From: Euonymus europaeus
Lineage: Eukaryota; Streptophyta; Magnoliopsida; Celastrales; Celastraceae
DNA: 64,000 nucleotides
Assembly: GCA_963580455.1 (NCBI GenBank)
Contig: OY756972.1
Coordinates: 17,437,001-17,501,000, forward strand
Reading direction: 5' to 3'
Position numbers and translations under genes: made by a program. Positions within the stretch are counted from its first letter, which is position 1. Every line of letters begins with the position of its first letter. Of this stretch, positions 54,481 through 64,000 are shown in pieces. The notes beneath the pieces are model-generated. The model had not been told where the DNA came from. It ran no database searches and saw only the letters and a list, made by a program, of their open reading frames with translations.

Positions 54481-57006
54481 AGGGGCGTTGGGAGGGGGGG
54501 ACTGCGGTGGGCAGGCTGTATGCCAGTGCAGCTTTTCAAAAAAAAAAATCTTGGAGTGGTGAAGTTGAGGTGTTGTCCTCGTAATTGTCATCAACTGATC
54601 CATTTCATCCTGAGATTGATCCTACAACAAGTAAGTATATTCGGATTCGTATACATATGTGTATATCTATAGATAAATATAAACTGATTTTGTTGTATAT
54701 ATCATCCTTAAAAGATAATTGGTTTAACTTATATATATAGACATAGTAGTTTTCATGTGCATGAGTCATGCAGGATCCCGCACTCACCCTCGGATCAGTT
54801 CGACGGTGAGATAAATTTAACCGTGTTAAATTTGTTTAAATCTAACAAAATTACTTTAAGTTGTCTCCGGTTGTCTTCTCCGATTTGGGTCTTTGATCTC
54901 GGATGTGGGCCTCGTCTTCATCTTTGATTTTCAGGTATTGGGTCTCTTCCGTCTTGGATTTTGATAAATCAAAACAAAATTCCAATTTTCTCGGTTGTCC
55001 TCTGTCGTGCGTTCGTGAAGAAACACCAACAAGTCGTCTCCAATCTGGTTCTCCAATTTATAGAGTTTTGTGGATCATGTAGGCTACAATTTATTCGTTA
55101 AATCATAATTTTGTTAGTCTCGCCAAAGAAAATTTGAGTTTTGATTACACACTGCTTATGTTTGTCTTGCTGAAATCATGGAACTCATTTTCTTCCTTTA
55201 TGTTCACAAATCAACTGATTTTTTTTCCCTCTCACACCCCTCAAGGAATTGCTTCTTTTACTTTAGAGAGTGAAGTTTAACTTAATTTTCTTTGCACATT
55301 CACGTGAAGAAATCATGCAGCAGCTGAGTAAATTGTTCTGCCCTTAGAGAAATGAGAACGAGCATCTAGGAGCCATTCCACCGTATTACCATGTTGGAAG
55401 ACACCTTCAAAGGTGATAGCAGATATACTGGTACAAGACTTAGAAGACCCTAGTAAATCATTCATTGATGCAGACACTCTCAAGGAGAAAAATAATCTTG
55501 AACGAGTTCTAGATCCCAGTCTTATCCAAATCATTGAGTAATCAGGCGACAGTGCTAAAATGAGAGTAAACTCAATGCATTAAGCTCCATCAAGTGCATG
55601 AAGTTTTATGTCCACAATGCTAAAAAAGAGTAAACTCAGTAAGCAACAACATGAATTAATAACACAATCAGGCGATCACAAACATTTTTTACCAACATAT
55701 GATTCGATTGTTCCAGCACTGACAATTCCAAATGGGAGCTAGGGGTTACACTCTTACTGGATATGGGGTTGTGACTTGTGAGCTAAGAGAAAGTAATGCT
55801 AGACAATTCCTTTTATCGTGCAATTGTTCTGTCACAATCCGCCATGACAATGTCTATTCTTTTTAGAGTTAATTTATTTTCCACCTTTCAACCTCTTTCC
55901 ACAATCTTTCGCTCTAACTTGATCCCGATTGTTGTAAATTAAATAGGTCCCAAAAGACAAAGACTTGGTTGAGGTTGAGTTCCACCTGTTGAAGTCATAC
56001 ACTTTATTTTTTTGTGAAGATACTTGAAAGCGTCCTTTGCCAACTCAAATACATCTCAGCTCATATATGCATCTTCACATATTTTTGACGCAAGTACTCG
56101 TAGCAGGTTATCGTTTTCGACATTGGAAGCAACACTACCACCTTCTCGACAAACACTAAGTGAACTTGATGACTTAGCGGTCTTCGTCCACTTATGTGAG
56201 ACAAAACTACTACACAATGATTGATGCAATTTTACTCTGCTGAAGATGGCCAATATATGACAATAAAATTAACTTCATTTTTCTTCCTCTCAAAATTTTC
56301 TTTCCCTCCCCTCTTCTTGCCAAACATAGGCTAAAGAAATTTGAAAAGCTGGATTGCAAATGTGGTGATCGCTTGGAGTCTAGCATTTTCCTTAAAAAGA
56401 GAGACCGATGCAAATGTTCTAAGCATCTCCTAAGGGTGATTCTATCTTGTATTCTGTAGTAGAACAATAACTCCATTTTAGAATACTCAATGAAATGGGA
56501 TACAAAAGAAAAAGAAAGAAAATGGAATGCATTCTATTTTTTAGGTGGAAATCACAGACTGATTATAGATTTCTAAAATAGAATACGCCATTGGAGTTTT
56601 AAAAAAAATACTAAATACTACTATTCAGTATTCCAAAACACCAAAATCGAAAACCAAAGTATATTTTCCCAAAAGTAGGAATTGCTAATTCAAGGGCAAA
56701 AAATTAGAGAAACATGTTCATTTACAGCAAAATGACATGTAAATCAAACAGTTTCTCACTTGATCAATGTTCCAAACGAATTTATATTGCATAAATGTAG
56801 AAACAATTTTTTTGATGTGGAGAGGCTAAGATGAGTCAGGCAGTTCTCATGCAGCAACCTTATATAATTTAGGAAGTTCTTTGAAAAAACAAGTCTAGTG
56901 CTGTACAATTCACTAAGAGATGTACAAAGAGACAGTCAGCACAACCAGCTATAATTGAACAGAGATGCGTAGACAATAACTTCAAACAAACAAATCAAAA
57001 ACACGT

Positions 57007-60000
57007 TTAGTCTTCCTCCTCATCACCATCTCCTGGCATCCCCATATCATCTCCAAGATCTTCAAGCAGTTTGTCCACGTCCTCCCCTAGCTCCATCAAC
57101 CTTGCACTAAGCTTTTCCACCTTACTTTGCTCTTGCCCAAGGCACACCAGCAAGTCATTCAGTTCGGCCTCACTCTCCCTCTGCGCTTCTTCCCTTGCTT
57201 CTGCCTTAATTGCCACTACATCGGGGAATATAGAATTCCCTCCACTTGCAAGTGTTTTCACCTCCTTTTCCAGATGGAAGTTGGCCTGCTCAAGACTGTT
57301 GTATGCATCAGATAGGCTTTTTAGATCACCTTCCATCTTCCCAGCTAAAGTTTGGTACATTGATGCCTCAGATTCAATTTTAGCCTTCTCTGCCTGGAGT
57401 TTCTGTATCCTTTGCAATGCTTCTTGAAGATCCCTCCGAAGTGTCTCTAGCTGGACTCTCTCTGATCCACTACTTACCCTTTGCTCATGTTGGGAAGAGC
57501 CATTACCACCAGTCTTTGCCAGATCTTCAGCCAAAGATGCATTCCGGCCCAGTAGATTCTAAGAAAAAAGATACAAATCAAATATAACTTCAATATGATT
57601 ATACCATGCAAATCACAGAACCATCCTGTAAGATACAGTGTTTATGCAACAGACACCATTAACACAATAAGACACGATACCGTTATCTACCCAAAAATTA
57701 TGACAAGTTGAATAACAACGAAAATCAGGTAGATGTAACAGAGAAAAACTCTAATTGCATGGTGAGCAAGGATCACCACAGTAGCAATGACTGAAAACTT
57801 AGCAACGTTCATGGAATATTGAATTGTCAAGTACATGTTATAGACAGGCTCGAAAAGGACTTTAGAAACTCAACATATACTGGGTACCAGAAATCTATAT
57901 TCTACACTTATTTTTTAGTTCCATTCCTTCGCTCCCCACCACTTTTATTATTGGGTTAATTTCTATAATATTACCCTGATCACCAATTTTCATTTATTTC
58001 TGTGGACCCTTCTTAGCTAGCTATAATTGCTTGATACCTGATTACGGTTTTACAAAGCCATTGTAGATAATAACCAGTAGCATAAGTAAACCAAGAGAGT
58101 TCATTTACATTCAAAAGCTATCTTAGATTCTAAGAATCATCCACTCATGACCAGGGCTAGGTCCCTTGATCACTTAATTTCACCAAAGCAGGAATGAAAA
58201 GGGACAGCTAATAATTTTTTACCCCAATTAATCTGAGTTCACAAGTTCAACCATAGGAGGTGCAGAAGAATGGATTTTCCGCAATCCCAATTTCCTTCGT
58301 ATTATAGAAGTACAAAATTTAAACAGAAATGATAGTAAAAAAAAAAAAGACTCGTGCATAGAAAAAGTACCTGGATCTCGGAGCACTGTTTCTCCACGAA
58401 AGACTTCAGTCGCTGGATGTAGTCCTTGTCATTCTCCCCACTCTTCTGCTCCAATTCTTCTGGCACAACTGCTACCTCGCTCTTTGGACGGCTATATACA
58501 TCTACAATGTTTTCTCTAATATCTCCCTCCAACCTCTTAACAAAGTCTACAAAACGAGAATTGAAAATTGAAGAAAGAATAGGGTGATCTTTGTTCTTCT
58601 GATCAGATGAAACGTTCTCATCAACATCCTCAATCTCTTCCATGCTAGCAGCAGCAGATCTTGTCAATGGTTTATGGGACTGGGAAGACTTTACAGAGGA
58701 GAAAACAAAGCTTTTCTGCATCTCATCAAACTTCAAAAAATATGATGTAAGCCCAACTTTCTGGCTTATAGCATCAACTATAATATAAGCATCCTTTCCC
58801 TTGTCACTAGACTTGTTATAAAGAACACACTCTCCCAAGAGAGCAGCTGCAAGCCCCCTAATGCATACAGTTGCAGATGGATTTGACACCAACTCAAGTA
58901 AATATGTTAAATGGGGTCGTGAATCAAGGAGGCACTGCACGCCTCTAGGAAAGTCGGCCAGCCAAGTGACCAACAATTTCAAAATAATTGGCTGAACATA
59001 TAAGTTCGATGTTGTACTTGAGCTTCCATCTTTATTCTTCATGGAAGCAAGAGCCAAGTATTTCATCATTCGATGCATCAGAGGCTCTGGAGCTCCAAAG
59101 GAAGGTGTGGGCGCCTCGAGTTCAATTCGTAGAACCTGTAAAATTAAGGGTAGTTAATAAAGGATAAAAAGCAAGATATGGCTGGAAATTAAAAGTTTCC
59201 GCACTGCAGACATGTTTGCTTACATGGATAAGAGACAGATGCAAAAGCTTATACCTTGATTTAACATTTTCCAGTGCTTGGTGTATCATGGATTGGATAG
59301 CCAAACATTCGGATGGATAGCTGATCCATCCAAAGTAGGTGGGATAAATGATGAATATACAAAGTGGTATCATTATAGCTACAGTTAAAAGAATTTTGGG
59401 CCCACTTTTGTAAAATTCAACGTTTTTATATATTATATGATATACAATTCATTTCACTTATTCATCATGCATCAAACAATGGATGCCATAATAGAAATCC
59501 TTTTCCACTTCTACTTCAATCCATTTCCTATCCATTCTGTATCCATCCCTTATGCTATCCATTCAATCAAACATGTCCAGCACTCCAGCTCATAAGAAAG
59601 AATAACCAAGCCCCTTAACATTTGAAAATTTATTTTGTCTTCTATAGGTGGTTATATAGGAGTTATTAGGCACTTAAAATGAATCAAGGGCGCGGATAAC
59701 TTACTGACAGCCAGAGAATTGAATAATTGGACATCTCAACCAGTTCAAAAGCATGAGAAAAGGTTTTTCCAAGTTCAAATATATTGAAAGTACATGTGAA
59801 GTACAAATAAACCACAAAATATTCACTAAATTCATATCATATTGCATTAACAAGTGCTTCACTATTTACAATGGAAAACTTCCCCTTCTATTTTCTCAAA
59901 TGCAACTATTAGGTTAAAAGGGTTTCATTTCTAAAACTAATTTCTGGATAGCTACAGTCCTGTCCATATCTTCCATAATAATTATAATCAGGCATCCTGA

Positions 60001-63000
60001 ACATAAAATAGAAAATTTGCTGGAGTCAACACAAGAAATGTATTTAAGTAGTTCTTGTGGCCATCTTCTTACAATTTCACAAGGTGCAAGGTTCGATTCC
60101 CCCACTGCCTCAATAGAAAAGAAAAGAATATAACCCCATGACAGTTAAAAATATATATATGAGGGGAAAATTAAGTTGACATACCCTTTCCTTGACCTGG
60201 ATATTGTCCTTTAGAATATGAGAAAGAACACTTGCAGCTCTGCAACAACTCTGCAATTCAAAGTATTAGCTGGACAATCGTCCATTGTGCAAGAACCAAT
60301 GAGAAATTCTGTGCTTTATGTCATGAAATTCAATTATTTTACGACCAATTTTTTTTTTAGCACTGTTGAAGTTCTCTGATAACACTCAAAAGTTAATATT
60401 GAACTTCTGCATTACCTCAAGGTCACCATCAGTTTCACTCCAAGTAAGACCACGTAGCAGCATGCTGCAATATGAATAGTTCTCATATGATCATTAATCA
60501 CATACAAATTCAAAAGCATAAAAATGGCTAAACTCTCAACTAAAGGAGCGAAAACTAAAAAATATATGCAATCTCTAATTAGACTGATAAGATACAGACA
60601 GCAATATGTATATTTGAAACAAACCTTCCAAATGACATGTTCACATCCTCCTCAATAGGAGCATGAGTCATTAAATGTGGTTGAGGAATTAACGTTGATG
60701 CTAACATTGTTTGGCCATCAGTGTTTCCCTGAGCAAAGACCCAAAAAAAAAAGATAAAAGAAAATTGAAGCAGACAATCAAGAAACAAAACAAATAAAAA
60801 TGTGAATCTCTGGGCCTCTGGCCCTAGTATATTAATAAAGCACTAAAGACGCCCAAAAGGTGCAACAACATAGCAGATGATAAAAAAAAGGGAAATATTA
60901 CCAACCTCGCAAAAGCTCTTAAAAACATAGTCAGCAGCAACAAACTCTTGAGGGCTAGATGTTCGCAGAATGATTCGGAGAATGGAATTCAGTGCAAGTT
61001 CTACTTGTTGTTCTTCGCCAAGAACTTTGCTTGCAAGGACATCAAGATTCTTGGGATGTCCAGCAATCAAATCACCAATGCAATGTAATGCCTGCCAAAG
61101 AAATAACTCTTTGTAATTAAGTTCAAAACTAGACCTTCAAAATCCAAAATCATTTAAGAAACCAGTCAGTCACTACTGGAGATGTTTCTTCGTATGTGAG
61201 CCAAAGTTGCTTGCTTTTTTCAGATATAAAATGTGATTGGCTGAATTTTGGATGTGTGTGAGTATCATTTGAAATCAAGATAGGTAGATGGAGAGAGGGG
61301 TTGAAAGGGGGAGAGGAGGAAGGAAGAAGAAGAAGAAGAGGTAGTAGTACTTTAGTAGTGGTAAAAGAAGAAGTTCAAAAAGCCTCACTTACCATGCAAC
61401 GCACAGCCACTGGAGCCCATTGGGTTTCCACGCCCAGAAGCAAAAGATGATCCAATACTTTTTTCTACAATCAAAACAACTTGATAAGAGATCAAATAGT
61501 CCTAACTCAGTAGTTTCTTAAATTGCTAATGAGTATTATGTGAGTTTGAGTTAACCTGAACCAGGACCATTCTATTAGTCAGCCTATTTGCATCTCTTCC
61601 AGGGTCAGCCTCTGAACCTCCATTTATTAACACATTAATGGTTTCCAAGGCACTGAGTAAATTAGTTGTCTACTGGCATGGACAAGAAAAATTCTCCAGT
61701 AAGACAGCGAAAATGTCAACTAATGCAGCAATATATGAAACATAAAGATTCAAGTATCTAACCTTTTGTTGGGTGAATTTGTAAGTACTTCCTCGTAACT
61801 TCAGGATTGAGACTAAGGAGTCAAACCCAAGAGTCTCCCTCAGCAGTATCTAAATCACAATTTTGAGTGAGTGGAATAAAGAGAACATTGTGTACTAATA
61901 AAAATTAAATACACTACCTACCTGATTAGATACAGTGTTCCGAAGAAGATTGTTCAGCAATTCAAGACAATCCTGGGATGACAAACATGTCAGTTCATTG
62001 CCAGTTCACTCTTTTTTTTTTTAAACAAAACAAAATGGACCAGACTGCAATTGTATTTGACAGCCTTATTAGTTTGGAAAAAGAGGTATCACTTCTGCAC
62101 CATCCAAAAAAGAGACCTAAAAGTGTGTTACTCATTAAGCTTCTTTAATAGTAGTGTTCAAAAATGATATAGTTCTTAAATGAGAAGGTTTAGTAGATGT
62201 ATTTCCTTGGTCTAAACTATGCATTTTGACAACAAAAACAAAACCCCTTGTCAGTTTATTTGAATCTTCAAAATCGTTATCAATGATAGTTTTGACATTC
62301 CAGAGCATAACCAAGCATGATTATGGAAGTAGAATCTGTCATACAACAGAATATGCTTGTACATGTTGAGTATTGATTGTCCGTTATCAATGCATGCTGT
62401 GGTGCCGAACTAAAATATAAAACCACCTAAAAATTGCGTAGCAGCAAACAGGTTGAACTAGTTCACATAAATGTCTATGAACTAATGAAAGCAATGGAAA
62501 ATTAATCACCTGCACAACAACACCACCTTCGGACCCTCCTTCCTCTCTAATAATACTGAAAATTTTCTCAAATGCACCTTCAAAAACCACAATTTTTTGA
62601 ATCTCCTGCAATCACAAGTTCATGAATAAGTAAATCAAGCACAATTTAGTCAGATGATTAACTATACATATTACAAGGTGTGAAGAAAAAAAATAAAAAC
62701 AGAATCTCACCTCAGCTTCACGAGTCAAGTAAGTAAGAAGCAATAAGGCCTCGTTCCTTATCACCTATTAGGAAAACAACAAAAGGTTATTGTGATTTAA
62801 CATGAAACGGCAACCTCCAAACACAATTGCTTAGCCACTCCCTTTGAAACTACAAGACGATTCATGGATTCTTGACAATATATTTGTAAGGAATGGGCTA
62901 ACAAGAAGGAAATTAATATCATACGATGGATGAGAATCTGAAGAGGAATGAACAAAGTACTCCACTGATATAATTAACCATATTATTATAATAAAAAAGA

Positions 63001-63569
63001 GTATTAATGATATAATGTATGTTAAAACAAATACAATTTAGTGAAGGAGTTTGGTACCTCACGATCCATAAGCATATCCATGAGCCGGGTTATACCACGA
63101 GGAATGGCCAGAATAGCTTCCTGTAACCTGAAGAGGCACTCAGCACAAGTCTTCCAGCATAACTTGGTTGGGAAGGGTAAAAAAGAGGGGGAGGGGAGAG
63201 AGTTATGTTGGGAGGGGAATCTGAGGAAGAAGTATAACATAATATTCATACCTATTTGGAGAGTTTGTAAGAAGTGCCGTCAAAATTTGGAGAGTGTAAT
63301 ACCGCACATAGAAATCCTCCTCCGACTGTAAAAATACCAAAAATGAAATTTGCACCAGCAATGCATAATCCAACCAATTTATGAAACAACAAAAAAACGT
63401 CCCGTATCTATAGAACTCTCACCAACAAACTTAAAAGAAGGGATATGCTTTCTGCTTCTCGGGAAAGCAGATCAGTGTTCATTAAATCAGGTTGAACCTC
63501 ATTCTTTGGCCCTCGTGCATGATTTATAGGAGTCAAAGCACTTACAAGAGTTTCTAAAGCTCCTCGAAC
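57007..63569 (-). CDS. GC6: Golgin candidate 6 (p115/Uso1 homologue), 5' end outside window
   Basis: A vesicle-tethering factor at the Golgi; the Arabidopsis relative GC6/MAG4 acts in ER-Golgi traffic. The fifteen exons are 63569-63423, 63325-63252, 63127-63058, 62764-62711, 62605-62510, 61972-61922, 61849-61763, 61669-61556, 61464-61393, 61091-60906, 60728-60625, 60464-60416, 60250-60185, 59135-58371 and 57558-57007. All are GT-AG, with phases that close. They encode about 828 aa; roughly the first 90 residues lie beyond 64000. The N-terminal two thirds are the armadillo-type Uso1/p115 head (RGITRLMDMLMDREV, EEIQKIVVFEGAFEKIF, NQILLRETLGF, TQWAPVAVRCM). The last exon holds the coiled coil (LRRDLQEALQRIQKLQAEKA, LSDAYNSLEQANFHLEKEV, DELNDLL-like) and the acidic tail ending GDGDEEED. 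I see no lesion. Intron 13-14 (59136-60184) is enlarged by a MITE-like insertion. Confidence 0.93.
59210..59579. mobile_element. MITE-like insertion in a golgin intron
   Basis: The left end ACATGTTTGCTTACATGGATA and the inverted right end (TGG)ACATGTTTGATTGAATGGATA match at about 17 of 21 positions. The flanks GCACTGCAG (59201-59209) and GCACTCCAG (59580-59588) are an imperfect 9-bp direct repeat, as left by Mutator-like elements. The interior is AT-rich with several ATGGAT(A/T) motifs and no coding. Confidence 0.5.
61301..61345. repeat. Purine-rich (GGA/GAA) microsatellite in a golgin intron
   Basis: GGGGGAGAGGAGGAAGGAAG is followed by a short (AAG)n run. Confidence 0.8.
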
Positions 63570-64000
63570 CTGCAGAAATGGATGAATGGATGGACTCAAT
63601 CGCCATCATTATAAATCAAGCGAAGCATTTCATTTCCATCAAATTTATTAAATGTGTTGAAGTAAGCAGATAATCACCATATTTGGATAATACAGGCAAC
63701 ATAAACAGCAATTAATGCATAATATTATTGCAGCAGCAACAACAAGATAGCATATATCCAAAGATTGAATCATCTTAAATTAGTTTGATAAAATTCTCAA
63801 GCATAGAATGACAAATATCACCTCTTTAATAGAATTGTCATCTAGAAAATTTCACAAGGGAGCTATGTTAAAGTCTGATTAAGGATACAACCACGGTCAC
63901 ACGAAGAAAAGCTTTAAAAGAAAGTGGTAAACCGAAAAAAGAAGTGCAGACACAATTCAGAGAGGTCTACTTAGACAACAAGATGACAAACCTAAACACT
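63570..64000 (-). other. Golgin intron running off the window
   Basis: AT-rich intron upstream of the exon that starts VRGALETL. No exon matching the expected preceding head-domain segment is visible, so the first exons lie to the right of base 64000. Confidence 0.7.

Larger units (their letters stand above)
52201..57006. other. Long region without a supported gene
   Basis: It contains a TA microsatellite (52731-52785) and a probable RNase H-like relic (54240-54480). Several short open frames (53003-53312, 53612-54012, 55313-55534, 56024-56253) show no domain or splice pattern I can support. Bases from about 56500 are the 3' flank of the golgin gene. Confidence 0.45.

Noticed and set aside
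56024..56253. Frames on both strands around 56.0-56.25 kb
   Set aside because: Short, overlapping on both strands, no domain, and no splice sites linking them to the golgin gene.
57071..57427. 118-aa + strand frame
   Set aside because: It is the complement of the golgin last exon (coiled-coil coding).
60060..60110. tRNA-like string GGTTCGATTCCCCCACTGCC
   Set aside because: It resembles a T-loop and acceptor region, but no D-arm or anticodon arm can be folded upstream. At most a SINE or tRNA fragment in a golgin intron.
1..64000. CRISPR arrays, phage genes or bacterial-type operons
   Set aside because: All host genes have spliceosomal introns and plant families. The tandem repeats seen have no unique spacers and no associated cas-like genes.

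Overview
This is a window of a flowering-plant (eudicot-type) nuclear genome. It is AT-rich, with GT-AG introns, plant gene families (LOG, LRR receptor kinase of the MIK2 type, glucuronokinase, golgin candidate 6) and a dense layer of plant transposons. I cannot name the species.

Left part (1-22.1 kb). The remains of a LOG cytokinin-activating gene on the minus strand (1486-2634) lose their first exon where a degenerate Ty1/copia element begins. The copia element (+ strand) is split by a complete 15.2 kb Ty3/gypsy element of the Tat/Ogre type (4034-19228, coding on the minus strand), bounded by a perfect 5-bp target duplication. This Ogre has near-identical LTRs, an extra ORF1 before gag, gag-protease with a G-patch-like tail, an in-frame GT-AG intron before reverse transcriptase, two RNase H domains and integrase. 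Frameshifts and stops break every one of its coding units. A gag relic of another gypsy element follows.

Middle part (22.1-42 kb). There is a 420-bp tandem duplication and an internally deleted hAT transposon (8-bp target duplication, remnant of the transposase start). Then comes a tandem duplication of an LRR receptor-like kinase. Copy 1 (26663-29539) has lost the second half of its kinase through a 1.35 kb deletion with a 3-bp junction match. Copy 2 (32195-35684) is intact, has four more LRRs and encodes 1137 aa. Each copy drags along the relic of a third, decayed RLK. A second hAT element (39609-41685) contains a solo LTR with its own 5-bp target duplication.

Right part (42-64 kb). A small two-exon gene of unknown function (42012-42975) is followed by a complete six-exon glucuronokinase gene on the minus strand (44958-47915, 362 aa), a GC-rich array of hairpin-like repeats, a transposon-derived gag-like region with a long inverted repeat, and about 4.8 kb with no clear gene. 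At the end is golgin candidate 6 (p115/Uso1 homologue) on the minus strand, with 15 exons (57007-63569) and its 5' end outside the window.

The host genes are unrelated to one another and form no operon or pathway. I see no CRISPR, phage or bacterial-type system. The most distinctive content is the nested transposon stratigraphy, the Ogre intron, the kinase-truncated receptor and the inverted repeat near 51 kb.
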